Shown here: positions 33,081 through 41,901 of the stretch, piece after piece | Layout of the letters: each line of letters starts with the position of its first letter | Position numbering within the stretch: the stretch's first letter is position 1 | Assembly (NCBI RefSeq): GCF_006539545.1 | Contig: NZ_BJNF01000086.1 | Location: forward strand, 1 to 45,183 | Origin: Nitrobacter winogradskyi | GTDB lineage: Bacteria; Pseudomonadota; Alphaproteobacteria; Rhizobiales; Xanthobacteraceae | Length of the DNA: 45,183 nucleotides | Reading direction: 5' to 3' | The notes under the pieces: generated by a model | The model's input: only the letters and a program-made list of their open reading frames with translations | The model's database searches: none | What the model was told of the DNA's origin: nothing | Program-made: the position numbers and the translations under genes

Positions 33081-33775
33081 GATGCGGCCAGCGCCCGTGG
33101 TTTTAGCAAGGAATCGCCGGCCGGCCTGGCGTCGGGCGCGCGCAGGTAATACGGTCGCGGCGGCGCGGCATCCGGGCTGACGGCCGCGCCGAGCCACGCC
33201 ACCCACGCGATATCGGGCGCTGCCTGCTGATCGACCGCGACCGGCGGCGGAGCGTGCGCGGGCCAGCGGTCGGCGAGAAGCCTCGCGGCATTGCCGACCA
33301 GATGCGGCGCGCCGAAGCGCGATGCCGCGAGCGCCTCCGCGACCGGCGCGACACGCGGCTGGATCAGCGCGTCGCCGTCACCGTTCATGGCCTGAAAATA
33401 AACCTGATCATGCCGGGCATCGATGGCGGAGATCACCGGCGGCTTCCGATCCTCGCCGATCACCGGGGCCGCGAAGGCCGCGAGAGTGGTTACGCCGACC
33501 ACCGGCTTGTTGGCGGCCAGCGCGATGCCCCGTGCGGCCGACAGCCCCACGCGCAGGCCGGTGAAGCTGCCGGGACCGGCGGTCGCGGCGATGCGGTCCA
33601 GCGCCGTAAAGCCGATTCCCGCGGATTCGATGACCCTGGCGATCAGCGGCATCAGGGCTTCCGCGTGGCCGCGCTTCATCGGCAGCGTTTCCTGAGCGAT
33701 CAGGCGGCCATCGTCGGTGTCCAGTATGCCGGCGGCACAGGCATCGAGGGCGGTGTCGATCGCAAGGACGAGCAT
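33077..33775 (-). CDS. tsaB: tRNA threonylcarbamoyladenosine biosynthesis protein TsaB
   Basis: Partner of TsaD in making t6A37 of ANN-decoding tRNAs. The 232 aa actin-fold protein starts MLVLAIDTALDACAAGI, with the family motif ATAGPGSFTGLRVGLSAARGIALA (about 65-88) and HAEALMPLIARVIE before it. It heads the tsaB-rimI-fur-miaB-phoH-ybeY-corC-lnt run and overlaps rimI by 4 nt. Confidence 0.95.
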   Translation of the reverse strand: MLVLAIDTALDACAAGILDTDDGRLIAQETLPMKRGHAEALMPLIARVIESAGIGFTALDRIAATAGPGSFTGLRVGLSAARGIALAANKPVVGVTTLAAFAAPVIGEDRKPPVISAIDARHDQVYFQAMNGDGDALIQPRVAPVAEALAASRFGAPHLVGNAARLLADRWPAHAPPPVAVDQQAAPDIAWVAWLGAAVSPDAAPPRPYYLRAPDARPAGDSLLKPRALAAS

Positions 33776-34085
33776 CGGACCAGACTAGCACCCTTGCCCA
33801 GGGATTACCTGCGGTTTGGACGAAGGAACCCGGGTTTTTGACACCAGATTGCCGCGATCGGGCTGTTTATCCTATGGTCACTATCGGGGTCCTGCTCAAT
33901 TTAATCCGCATTTAACTAAAAGTCGCCTTAATGGCGCTTAGCAAGTCTGCCACAGCTTCGTGGGGAACTTTGGGGTTTAGCGAATCAGCCATGCGCAGCC
34001 TTGATCCGGGCATGCCGGCGTTGTGCAGCATCTTGGTGCACCGCCCGCGGAGACCGGAAAGGCCGCGACTCTGGATGTGGGGCGA
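33776..34085. other. Divergent intergenic region tsaB / Tlde1-domain gene
   Basis: 310 nt between divergent genes. The central part (about 33835-33930) is AT-richer and probably promoter DNA. TTGACA occurs at 33838-33843 without a well-spaced -10 box. No gene or repeat is recognised. Confidence 0.4.
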
Positions 34086-35231
34086 ATGACGTACGCTACG
34101 GGCAGACGTTACTATGAGGCTGCGGCTCACTCCGCCGATCTGCCCCGCAAGGCGGTTCCTCAGAATATACTGGGTTTCGCCGGGCTCGCCTGCATCGGGC
34201 TTGCCTGCGCCTGGACGCTCTACACCCATGTTTCCGGTGAGTCCGCGGAACTGGTCACGGCATCGCTGCCACCAGTTGTCTCGGGCCGTTCAGCGGAGCC
34301 TGTGCGCCGCATCGCGGCCGCGTATGAGGCCCTGGAGGAGATTCCGGGGGCGGGGGCCGCACAGGCGACCGTCGGAGTCCGCGCGGCCAGGTTTCCTGTC
34401 TCCAAGGCTCCTGTCTCGAAGGCTCATGTAGCCAATGCCCGTGTCGAGGATCCCCAAGCGAGGGTCCGCACCGCATTGCTCTACGGTCCGCGCTTTCTCG
34501 GTTCCCGGCCCGGCACCTTCGAGCCGGCGGCTGCCTCGCAGGCCGTTGCCTTCGCTTCCGCCGAGACCCAACCGGAGATCCTGCCGCTTCCGCAGGCACC
34601 GCAAATCGCTGCGATTGTTCCGATGCCGGCCCCGCGTCCCTCCGAACTGCGTCAGCTTCAGGCTGCCTCCGCCCCGTCCCGCAGCGAGATCGCGCAGGCC
34701 AGCGCCGCTGTCACGCCGGAGCCGAACAAGCCGTCGATCTTCGAGAAGCTGTTCGGCAGACCCGCGGCCGGTCTGCAATTGGCGTTCGCGGCGCCCGACG
34801 GCGGGGTGAGCAGCGACGGTGAGAGCCTGACCCTCGGCCGCATCCCCCAACATGAATCCACCGCCATCTATGACATTTCCGCGCGTACCGTCTACCTGCC
34901 GGACGGCACCCGGCTCGAAGCGCATTCCGGGCTTGGCAAAATGATGGACGATCCGCGCTACGCCGACAGGAAGATGCGTGGCGTGACGCCGCCTCACATC
35001 TATGACCTGTCGTTGCGGGAACGTCCGTTCCACGGCGTGGAGGCGATCAGGCTGAAACCGATCGGCGGCGAGGACAAGATATACGGGCGCACCGGGCTGC
35101 TGGCACACACCTATATGCTCGGGCCGAGCGGCGCCTCCAACGGCTGCGTGTCGTTCAAGAACTACGATGCATTCCTGCGCGCCTACAAGAACGGCAAAAT
35201 CAAGCGGCTGGTGGTCGTCGCCAAGCTCTAA
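34086..35231 (+). CDS. Membrane-anchored Tlde1-domain (DUF2778) protein, L,D-transpeptidase-like
   Basis: A 381 aa protein. MTYATGRRYYEAAAHSADLPRKA is a short cytosolic start, followed by one membrane helix (NILGFAGLACIGLACAWTLY, about 27-46). A long Ala/Pro/Arg-rich linker leads to a C-terminal domain. There HTYMLGPSGASNGCVSF holds the His and Cys of the Tlde1/L,D-transpeptidase active site (His341, Cys354), with THLS-like FHGVEAIRLKP before it. Family knowledge: this domain cuts or exchanges peptidoglycan stem peptides, and some members are type VI secretion effectors. The membrane anchor and the absence of an immunity gene or T6SS genes here suggest a housekeeping wall enzyme. The ATG at 34023 is possible but less likely. 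Confidence 0.8.
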   Translation: MTYATGRRYYEAAAHSADLPRKAVPQNILGFAGLACIGLACAWTLYTHVSGESAELVTASLPPVVSGRSAEPVRRIAAAYEALEEIPGAGAAQATVGVRAARFPVSKAPVSKAHVANARVEDPQARVRTALLYGPRFLGSRPGTFEPAAASQAVAFASAETQPEILPLPQAPQIAAIVPMPAPRPSELRQLQAASAPSRSEIAQASAAVTPEPNKPSIFEKLFGRPAAGLQLAFAAPDGGVSSDGESLTLGRIPQHESTAIYDISARTVYLPDGTRLEAHSGLGKMMDDPRYADRKMRGVTPPHIYDLSLRERPFHGVEAIRLKPIGGEDKIYGRTGLLAHTYMLGPSGASNGCVSFKNYDAFLRAYKNGKIKRLVVVAKL

Positions 35232-35800
35232 ACCGGCCGCACCTCGACAACCTCGGGCACGAAGTGTTTCAGCAGGTTCTGGATGCCGTTCCGCAAGGTC
35301 ACCGTCGATGACGGGCATCCGGAGCATGCACCCTTCATGTTCACGTAGACGATCCCGTCCCTGAAGCCGCGGAAGGTGATATCGCCACCGTCATCGGCGA
35401 CCCCCGGCCGCACCCGCGTCTCGATCAGGTCCTTGATCAAGGTCACGGTCTCGGCATCCGCTTCATCGAAGAATTCGACGTCGCTGTCCGTGTTCGCTTC
35501 GCTGCTCCCCTCGCCGTCCGCCAACAGCGGCGCACCCGCCATATAGTGTTCCATGATGACGCCGAGGATGGCCGGCTTGAGATGCTGCCAGTCGCTGCCC
35601 TCTTCTTTCGTCACTGTGATGAAATCCGAGCCGTAGAATACGCCGGCGACGCCGTGGACGGCGAACAGCTTCACGGCGAGCGGCGAGCGGGCGGTCGTGC
35701 TGGCGCTGGTGAACTCCATCGTGCCTTTGCCGAGCACGGTGCGGCCCGGAAGGAACTTCAAGGTGGCTGGATTGGGGGTGATTTCGGTCTGAATGAACAT
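35228..35800 (-). CDS. NifU-like iron-sulfur scaffold/carrier (Nfu type)
   Basis: A 190 aa protein with an N-terminal Nfu_N domain (MFIQTEITPNPATLKFLPGR, VFYGSDFITVTKEEGSDWQHLKPAILGVIMEHY) and a C-terminal NifU domain. CSGCPSS supplies the CxxC that holds a 4Fe-4S cluster shared by two subunits. It delivers clusters to target enzymes. Its stop overlaps the convergent stop of the previous gene (TAG and TAA share CTAA). Confidence 0.93.
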   Translation of the reverse strand: MFIQTEITPNPATLKFLPGRTVLGKGTMEFTSASTTARSPLAVKLFAVHGVAGVFYGSDFITVTKEEGSDWQHLKPAILGVIMEHYMAGAPLLADGEGSSEANTDSDVEFFDEADAETVTLIKDLIETRVRPGVADDGGDITFRGFRDGIVYVNMKGACSGCPSSTVTLRNGIQNLLKHFVPEVVEVRPV

Positions 35801-35903
35801 CGGTCTCTCCGTCGCCGCCGGTTCAAGGCCGGCGCGTAGGTTCCCCTAGCAGATAGCCATCGCAAAGGCACGGTCAAGGGCGTGGAAGCGAGGGTCAAAC
35901 ACC

Positions 35904-36035
35904 TAGAGCGTTTTCGAGCGAAGCATGCCTCGGGCTTGAGCCCTAAGGATGGATGCTGGTTCGCGTGAAGAAAACGCGTCAAAACAATATCTGAGAGCCC
36001 CGCTTCTGATTAAATCAGAAGCGGAAAGGCTCTAG
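35904..36035. repeat. Mosaic repeat, most complete copy, overlapping the usp stop codon
   Basis: TAGAGCGTTTTCGAGCGAAG, the insert CATGCCTCGGGCTTGAGCCCTAAGGAT, the core end GGTTCGCGTGAAGAAAACGCG, a spacer, and the hairpin CCGCTTCTGAT-TAA-ATCAGAAGCGG (36000-36024), then GGCTCTAG. The closing CTAG holds the TAG stop of the minus-strand stress protein gene (36032-36034). Confidence 0.85.
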
Positions 36036-36526
36036 GACAGCGCGTCGATAGCGTCGTCGGTCAGGGCGCCCGGCACGATCGTCACCGGGATCGGAAAGTT
36101 CCCGGCGGTCTTGGCCAGCGTCGTGATGATCGGCCCCGGACCTTCGGGACCACCGCTCGCGGCGAGCACCAGCATCGATATATCCAGATCCTTCTCGATG
36201 ACATCCAGAATTTGTTCGAGTGGATCGCCCTCGCGAATGATCCGCTCCGGCGTGATCGCGGCGATCCCGTTGGCCCGGCCGGAGGCGCGGTCGAGCGCCG
36301 CATCCGCGCCTTCATAAGCCTCGGCCCGGATCACTTCGGCGACGCCGAGCCATTCCTGATTGCGGTCTTCCGGCTCCACCACGCGCAACATGATGATGCC
36401 CCCGCCGACGCGGATGGCGCGGCGGCTCGCGTAATAAACGGCGCGATCCCATTCCGCGCTGTCATCGACCACGACCAGATATTTCGGCTTGTGGCCGCTC
36501 TCGTAGCTTCGGCGTTGTGCGCTCAT
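36032..36526 (-). CDS. Universal stress protein (UspA family)
   Basis: A 164 aa single-domain Usp fold starting MSAQRRSYESGHKPKYLVVVDDSAEWDRAVYYASRRA. The strand-helix pattern runs to LVLAASGGPEGPGPIITTLAKTAGNFPIPVTIVPG. The usual ATP-binding GxxGxxxxxxGS is only partly kept (AASGGPEGPGP), so ATP binding is uncertain. The frame is open 171 nt upstream through a repeat, and that part is not coding. The stop codon lies in the repeat edge at 36032. It follows trpS on the same strand with a repeat between. Confidence 0.88.
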   Translation of the reverse strand: MSAQRRSYESGHKPKYLVVVDDSAEWDRAVYYASRRAIRVGGGIIMLRVVEPEDRNQEWLGVAEVIRAEAYEGADAALDRASGRANGIAAITPERIIREGDPLEQILDVIEKDLDISMLVLAASGGPEGPGPIITTLAKTAGNFPIPVTIVPGALTDDAIDALS

Positions 36527-36637
36527 GCATGTCCCGGTGCTGAACCAGCCGTCGCCATGCTGCCACGGCAAAGGCCGCCCCGACAAGCAGCTTGCGGGAG
36601 AGCAATCAACAGGAACCGATGTGGTGGAAGGTGATGT

Positions 36638-36700
36638 TAGAGCATTTTCCGGCGAAGTGGATACCGGTTCGCCGCAAGAAAATGCTTGATCAAACACCTA
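36638..36700. repeat. Core-only repeat ending on the trpS stop codon
   Basis: TAGAGCATTTTCCGGCGAAGTGGATACCGGTTCGCC...GAAAATGCTTGATCAAACACCTAG. No hairpin module or insert. The closing CTA at 36698-36700 is the trpS TAG stop. The end sequence TCAAACACCTAG also precedes the repeat at 35904. Confidence 0.8.
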
Positions 36701-37747
36701 GCGCTTGCGGATGAAGCCGACGATGTCCTTCACCGCGTCCATGGTCTGCGATGCGATCGCGCTGGCGCGTTCGGCGCCCTCGATCAGAATCCGGTCGACA
36801 TGGGCCGGATCGTCGGTGAGCCGTTTCATCTCATGGGCAATCGGCGACAGTTTCGCGACGGCGAGATCGACCAGGCTCGATTTGAAGCTCGAGAACTGCG
36901 CGCCGCCGAACTCGGCGAGCAACGCGGACTTGGGCTTCCCCGACAATGCCGCATAGATGCCCACCAGATTGTCGGCCTCGGGGCGGTTTTCCAGCCCCTT
37001 TTCCTCCGACGGCAGCGGTTCCGGATCGGTCTTGGCCTTGCGGATCTTCTGCGCGATGGTATCGGCGTTGTCAGTCAGATTGATGCGCGAATAATCGGAT
37101 GGATCCGACTTCGACATTTTCTTGGTGCCGTCGCGCAGACTCATCACGCGCGTCGCGGGTCCGGTGATCACGGGCTCCGGCAGCGGAAAGAACGTGTCGC
37201 CATGGCCGTTGGCGGCGATCGATTCCGAAAAGTCGTTGTTGAATTTCTGCGCGATGTCGCGGCTGAGTTCGAGATGCTGTTTCTGATCCTCGCCGACAGG
37301 AACGTGGGTGGCGCGATAGACCAGGATATCCGACGCCATCAGCACCGGGTAATCGTAAAGCCCGACCGAGGCGTTCTCGCGATCCTTGCCGGCCTTTTCC
37401 TTGAACTGGGTCATGCGGTTGAGCCAGCCGAGCCGCGCCACGCAGTTGAGCACCCACGCCAGTTCGGCGTGTCCTGCCACCTGACTCTGGTTGAAGATGA
37501 TGTGCTGCTTCGGATCGATACCGCTTGCGATGAAGGCCGCCGTCACTTCGCGGGTGGCGCGGCGTAACTCGTCGGGCCCGCCCCAGACGGCGACGGGCAC
37601 GGTGATGGCGTGAAGATCGACCACGCAATAGAGACACTCGTGGTCCGCCTGCAACTTCACGAAATTAACGATGGCGCCGAGATAGTTGCCGAGATGCAGA
37701 TTGCCGGTCGGCTGAACGCCTGAGAAAACCCGTGTCGTCATCGTCAT
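36698..37747 (-). CDS. trpS: Tryptophanyl-tRNA synthetase
   Basis: Class I aminoacyl-tRNA synthetase charging tRNA-Trp. The 349 aa protein has the HIGH-type motif [12 protein letters not shown] (about 13-24) and KMSKSDPSD as the KMSKS loop. [21 protein letters not shown] is typical. Two in-frame starts, 37747 and 37741, are possible; the second is better spaced from AGGA. It is between murJ (upstream) and the Usp gene, each separated by a repeat. Confidence 0.96.
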   Translation of the reverse strand: MTMTTRVFSGVQPTGNLHLGNYLGAIVNFVKLQADHECLYCVVDLHAITVPVAVWGGPDELRRATREVTAAFIASGIDPKQHIIFNQSQVAGHAELAWVLNCVARLGWLNRMTQFKEKAGKDRENASVGLYDYPVLMASDILVYRATHVPVGEDQKQHLELSRDIAQKFNNDFSESIAANGHGDTFFPLPEPVITGPATRVMSLRDGTKKMSKSDPSDYSRINLTDNADTIAQKIRKAKTDPEPLPSEEKGLENRPEADNLVGIYAALSGKPKSALLAEFGGAQFSSFKSSLVDLAVAKLSPIAHEMKRLTDDPAHVDRILIEGAERASAIASQTMDAVKDIVGFIRKR

Positions 37748-37839
37748 GTTCCTGCTTGCCCGCGCGATTGATCGACATGCTCGCGAAACGCTCGCTCATG
37801 CCTTCGGTCGGGCGTGCCGTCCATTGTCACGCGCGGCTT

Positions 37840-37942
37840 TAGAGCATTTTCCGGCCAAGTGAAATCCGGTTCGCGTAAGGAAAACGCGTCAAAACATAAT
37901 GATAGAGTCTTTATACCGTTTCCATGAAGCGGTGAAAGACTC
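37840..37942. repeat. Mosaic repeat with second hairpin type, abutting murJ stop
   Basis: TAGAGCATTTTCCGGCCAAGTGAAATCCGGTTCGCG...GAAAACGCGTCAAAA, then GAGTCTTTATACCG (37905 on) and CGGTGAAAGACTC (ending 37942), a 13-14 bp stem with one or two mismatches. This is the hairpin type seen at 9471-9506. The murJ stop begins at 37943. Confidence 0.8.
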
Positions 37943-39502
37943 TCAGGCGCGCAAGTCGCCGGATCGCGACCGCGCCAGCGCGGTCTGGATGGCGTTGCGA
38001 TCGATGACCCGGAAGGTCAACAGAAGGAGGCCATAGATCGTGGCGCCCGCGGCGATCAGGATGACGAGCGTGGCCGCCTGGAGCAATCCGTGTGCGCCGG
38101 ACATCGGGGCCAGCAGCCGCACGGCGAGCCACAAAACTCCGCCCATCACCAGCGCCGCCAGCGCGATGCGCGGCAGGCGCCGGCGCGCTTCCGTATCGAT
38201 GGAAAATCCAAAGCCGCCAGCCATGCTGCGGGCAAGGCTCGCCGCGCTGCTCCACGCACCGAGCGCCATCGCTACGGCTACTCCGCAGACTCCGATCATC
38301 CATCCGAGCGCGACCGCGGACACGATTGTGACCGCGAGGCCCTTCAGTGTCGCAAGCAGCGGCGTCATTGTGTCGCCACGCGCGAAGAACGCCGGAGACA
38401 GCGCCTTGATCAGGATATGGGCGGGAAGGCCGAGGGCAAGGCAGCCGAGCGCCAGCGCCGTGGCGTGCGTGTCGGCCGCGGTAAACGCGCCGTGCTCGAA
38501 CAGCACGCGAACGATAGGCTCGCTGAGAACGATCAGGCCGAGCGTCGCGGGCAAGGCGAGCGCCGCCGCCAGTTCGATTCCGCGTGATTCGGCGTGAACC
38601 GCCGCCGTTCTGTCGTCTTTGCTGAGGGCGCGGCTCATTTCCGGCACCAGCACGGTGCCGATGGCGACGCCCACCATTCCCAGCGGTAATTCGATCAGGC
38701 GGTTCGCGAAATAAAGCCACGACACTGCCGACGGCGACATCGAGGCGACGATCGCGCCGGCGACGATCAGCAGCTGTGGCCCGGAATTCGCGATCATGCC
38801 GGGCACGGCCTTGCGGGCGAAATCCCGCATCCCGGGGCCGAACGATATGCGCAAGGGACTTGCGAGATCGTCGCGGCGGGTCAGAAGCGCAAGCACCGCA
38901 AGTTGCAGCAATCCCGCGACGCCGACGGTTGCCGCCATCGCCAGCGCGGCAAATTGTGAGTCCCGTTGCAACCACAGCAGCAGCGCGGCGGCGAGAATCA
39001 GGGCGACGTTGAACAGCAGCGGCGAGAAGGCGGCGATGGCGAAGCGATGCCGGGCGTTCAGCAGGCTCATGATGACCGTCGCGGGGCCTGCGAAAGCGAG
39101 ATAGGGCAGCATCAGCCGTGCGTCGGTGACCGCGAACTGCAAGCTCTCGCGACCGACGAAACCGGGCGCGAGCATCCCCACGAGAAGCGGCATCGCCACG
39201 CCGGCGACGGCGGCCAGCGCGATCAGCGTCGCGCTCACGGTCGCGAGCACGTTGCCGGCGAAGGCCGATGCGGCGGCAAGGCCGCTGACCTCGCGCAGGC
39301 GCATCCACGCCGGCACCAGCGCCACGTTCAGGGCGCCTTCACTGAGCATCCGGCGGATCACGTTGATGAACTGAAATGCCATCAGGAAGGCGTCGGCCAC
39401 CGGGCCCGCGCCGAGCAGCGCCGCGGTCAGCGCGTCGCGCCCGAACCCGAGCAGGCGCGAAGCCAGGGTGCCCGAGGAGACGGTGAGAATGGAGCGGATC
39501 AT
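37943..39502 (-). CDS. murJ: Lipid II flippase MurJ (MviN family)
   Basis: Moves lipid II across the inner membrane for peptidoglycan synthesis. It has 519 aa from MIRSILTVSSGTLASRLLGFGRD, with about 14 hydrophobic segments. The family block DALTAALLGAGPVADAFLMAFQ...RRMLSEGALNVALVPAW is present near the N-terminus. LSPAFFARGDTMTPLLATLKG is the conserved mid-protein motif. The frame reads 60 nt further upstream without similarity. It is divergent from the kinase gene. Confidence 0.95.
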   Translation of the reverse strand: MIRSILTVSSGTLASRLLGFGRDALTAALLGAGPVADAFLMAFQFINVIRRMLSEGALNVALVPAWMRLREVSGLAAASAFAGNVLATVSATLIALAAVAGVAMPLLVGMLAPGFVGRESLQFAVTDARLMLPYLAFAGPATVIMSLLNARHRFAIAAFSPLLFNVALILAAALLLWLQRDSQFAALAMAATVGVAGLLQLAVLALLTRRDDLASPLRISFGPGMRDFARKAVPGMIANSGPQLLIVAGAIVASMSPSAVSWLYFANRLIELPLGMVGVAIGTVLVPEMSRALSKDDRTAAVHAESRGIELAAALALPATLGLIVLSEPIVRVLFEHGAFTAADTHATALALGCLALGLPAHILIKALSPAFFARGDTMTPLLATLKGLAVTIVSAVALGWMIGVCGVAVAMALGAWSSAASLARSMAGGFGFSIDTEARRRLPRIALAALVMGGVLWLAVRLLAPMSGAHGLLQAATLVILIAAGATIYGLLLLTFRVIDRNAIQTALARSRSGDLRA

Positions 39503-39622
39503 GGCGAGGCTGCCGTACCGAGCTTGATGGCATGGGGACGCCATGATAGGCGGCACCTTCACAGGCTGGGAGTCTGAGCGGATTCCTCGCCATACCGCAA
39601 TTGCCGCGACGGGATATTTTTA

Positions 39623-40624
39623 ATGGCTGCAGCGAAATACGACGTGCTTGCGATCGGCAATGCGATTTTCGACGTTCTGGTGCGAACCGATGAGGGGTTT
39701 CTCGCCGCTCACGGCATGACCAAGGGCGGAATGGCGTTGATCGATGAGGCGCGCGCGGCCTCGATCTATGCCGACATGGGGCCTGCGACCGAAATGTCGG
39801 GTGGTTCGGCCGCGAACACCATTGTGGGTCTGGCGGGGTTCGGGGCCAGCACCGCCTATGTCGGCAAGGTGAAGGACGACCAGATCGGCCGCCTCTATAT
39901 TCACGATATTCGCGCCGCGACGGTGGCTTTCGATACGCCGCCGGCATCCGACGGTCCCGCCACCGGCTGTTCCTACATCCTGGTGACGCCGGACGGGGAG
40001 CGCACCATGAATACCTATCTCGGCGCGGCACAGGATCTGTCGCCGACCGATATCGATCCGGACACCGTCGCGGCGGCGTCGATCCTCTATCTCGAAGGCT
40101 ATCTGTGGGACCCCAAAGCCGCCAAGGAGGCGTTCCTCAAGGCCTCGCGGATCGCGCATGACGCCGGGCGGCAAGTCGCGCTGACCCTGTCGGATGCGTT
40201 CTGCGTCGATCGCTACCGTGATGAGTTTCTTGCATTGATGCGCGACGGCACCGTCGATCTGATCTTTGCCAACGAGTCTGAACTGCACTCGCTCTACCAG
40301 ACGTCCGACTTCGATACGGCGCTCGCCCAGTTACGCCAGGACATCGCGCTCGGCGTCGTCACCCGAAGCGAGAAGGGCTGCGTGGTCGCGACGGAAGGCG
40401 GCGTTGTCGCGGTGCCCGCGTGTTCGATCGACAGGCTGGTCGATACCACGGGCGCAGGCGATCTGTTCGCGGCGGGATTTCTGTTCGGACTGGTGCGCGG
40501 GGCCGGCCACGAAGACGCGGGGCGGCTCGGCGCGCTCGCCGCCGCCGAAGTGATCCAGCACATCGGCGCGCGGCCGCAGGTGTCGCTCAAGGAACTGGCG
40601 CAAGCGAACGGGCTGCCGGTGTAG
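39623..40624 (+). CDS. PfkB-family kinase, probable adenosine kinase
   Basis: A 333 aa ribokinase-fold sugar/nucleoside kinase. The N-terminal YDVLAIGNAIFDVLVRTDEG and EMSGGSAANTIVGLAGFG form the substrate site, and DTTGAGDLFAAGFLFG (about 273-288) is the PfkB signature with the catalytic Asp. The long first domain and the AIGNAIFDVL start resemble the adenosine kinases of alphaproteobacteria, but the substrate is not proven by sequence. Its TAG stop is the first three bases of the repeat remnant at 40622. Confidence 0.88.
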   Translation: MAAAKYDVLAIGNAIFDVLVRTDEGFLAAHGMTKGGMALIDEARAASIYADMGPATEMSGGSAANTIVGLAGFGASTAYVGKVKDDQIGRLYIHDIRAATVAFDTPPASDGPATGCSYILVTPDGERTMNTYLGAAQDLSPTDIDPDTVAAASILYLEGYLWDPKAAKEAFLKASRIAHDAGRQVALTLSDAFCVDRYRDEFLALMRDGTVDLIFANESELHSLYQTSDFDTALAQLRQDIALGVVTRSEKGCVVATEGGVVAVPACSIDRLVDTTGAGDLFAAGFLFGLVRGAGHEDAGRLGALAAAEVIQHIGARPQVSLKELAQANGLPV

Positions 40625-40647
40625 AGCGTCGCTTGTGATTGAATCAG
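40622..40647. repeat. Truncated mosaic repeat holding both convergent stop codons
   Basis: TAGAGCGTCGCTTGTGATTGAATCA: the start of the repeat fused to half of the hairpin module. The leading TAG ends the kinase gene, and TCA at 40644-40646 is the TGA stop of the pirin gene on the other strand. Confidence 0.65.
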
Positions 40648-41564
40648 TTTTCCGGCAGCGGAATGAATTCGTGCTCGTTCGGCACAGGCGCGAAGCGGCC
40701 GGTTTTCCAGTCGTCCTTGGCCTGTTCGATACGCTCCTTGCTTGACGAGACGAAATTCCACCAGATATGTCGCGGTCCTTCGAGCGCATCGCCGCCGAGG
40801 AACATCATCCGCGCCGGCTGTGTCGCGCGCACCGTGATGCGGTCGCCGGGTCGGAAGACCAGCAACTGCGGCGCTTGGTGCCGGTCGCCCGCGATCTCGA
40901 TCTCGCCGTCGACGAGATAGATCGCGCGCTCCTCGTGGTCCGCGTCAAGCGGCACGCTCATGCCGGCCTCGAGCGCGACCTCCGCATAAAACCACGGCGA
41001 CACCATCTCGACCGGCGAGGTCGCGCCGAACGAGCTGCCGGCGATGACGCGGGCGCGGAATCCCCTGTCCTGCACGGTCGGCAGGCTGTCCGCGCCGTAA
41101 TGCTGGAACGTCGGCGCGATTTCCTCCTTGCCTTTCGGCAGGGCGATCCAGCTTTGCAGGCCGAGCATCGTCTGCCCGCCCGCGCGTTGCGCATCCGGCG
41201 TGCGCTCCGAATGCGCGATGCCGCTTCCCGCCGTCATCAGGTTCATGGCGCCCGGCTGGATTTCCTGGATGTGGCCTTCGCTGTCGCGGTGCATGATGCT
41301 GCCGTCGAACAGATAGGTGACGGTGGCCAGTCCGATATGCGGATGCGGCCGCACGTCCATCCCCTTGCCGGACACGAACTGTATCGGGCCGAAATGATCG
41401 AAGAAGATGAACGGACCGACCATTTGCCGCCTGCCATGAGGCAGTGCGCGGCGCACGGCGAATCCGTCGCCGAGATCGCGGACGCGCGGGACGATCACAA
41501 GTTCGAGCGCATCGCATGATTGGGGGTCGCCGAGCGCGGGATCGTTGGAAGGAAGCCAGCTCAT
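40644..41564 (-). CDS. Pirin family protein
   Basis: A 306 aa bicupin. The metal site in the N-terminal cupin is formed by DVRPHPHIGLATVTYLFDG and GSGIAHSERTP, giving the usual three His and one Glu. LQSWIALPKGKEEIAPTFQHY and the C-terminal cupin (RAIYLVDGEIEI, ITVRATQPARMMFLGG) complete the fold. Bacterial pirins include quercetin 2,3-dioxygenases and regulators of central metabolism; which applies here is unknown. GGAGG precedes the ATG. Confidence 0.93.
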   Translation of the reverse strand: MSWLPSNDPALGDPQSCDALELVIVPRVRDLGDGFAVRRALPHGRRQMVGPFIFFDHFGPIQFVSGKGMDVRPHPHIGLATVTYLFDGSIMHRDSEGHIQEIQPGAMNLMTAGSGIAHSERTPDAQRAGGQTMLGLQSWIALPKGKEEIAPTFQHYGADSLPTVQDRGFRARVIAGSSFGATSPVEMVSPWFYAEVALEAGMSVPLDADHEERAIYLVDGEIEIAGDRHQAPQLLVFRPGDRITVRATQPARMMFLGGDALEGPRHIWWNFVSSSKERIEQAKDDWKTGRFAPVPNEHEFIPLPEN

Positions 41565-41851
41565 ATTGCCTCCGTCAGGTCATGACGATTTTCAGTCCCG
41601 ATTATCGTGCGCGGTGGTCTGATTGACAACCGCGCGCGGTGAAATGGACTTCAGTTCGTCTTCAAGAACCCGTTGCGTTGAGCGGGAGGCTTTGCGGAGA
41701 GGCCCGGTATCGTTCGACCGCAACGTTTGGACAAGCCTTTGCCGCGACTTCCGGTGGCTATAAAGAATAGCGGCAGGCCGCGAGGTGGCCGACCCCGTCG
41801 CTTGAGTCTGGTTCAACTGCGTTAAATCAGACCTAGCCTTAACTTTTGATC
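41565..41851. other. Intergenic region upstream of the pirin gene
   Basis: About 290 nt, with a repeat after it. GCGCGGT...ACCGCGC near 41609-41635 can form a small hairpin. A 74-codon minus frame (41592-41816) has no family character and no good start. The pirin promoter should lie here. Confidence 0.35.
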
Positions 41852-41901
41852 GAGCATGATCTTATCCGAAAACCGGTTTTCCACTTTTCGGGATCATGCT
41901 C
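41852..41901. repeat. Dispersed repeat, short palindromic form, abutting a stop codon
   Basis: The perfect 10-nt arms GAGCATGATC (41852-41861) and GATCATGCTC (41892-41901) enclose CCGAAAACCGGTTTTCCACTTTTCGG. The stop codon of the next minus-strand gene starts at 41902. This form is familiar from rhizobial genomes. Confidence 0.85.

Noticed and set aside
33912-34229. A 105-codon minus frame before tsaB
   Set aside because: It overlaps the start of the Tlde1-domain gene and has no family character or ribosome binding site.
34086-35231. A secreted toxin-immunity pair
   Set aside because: The neighbour nfu is a housekeeping iron-sulfur carrier on the other strand, there are no secretion genes, and the protein has a membrane anchor.
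41592-41816. A 74-codon minus frame upstream of pirin
   Set aside because: No recognisable motif, poor start context and composition like random intergenic DNA; it cannot be excluded fully.
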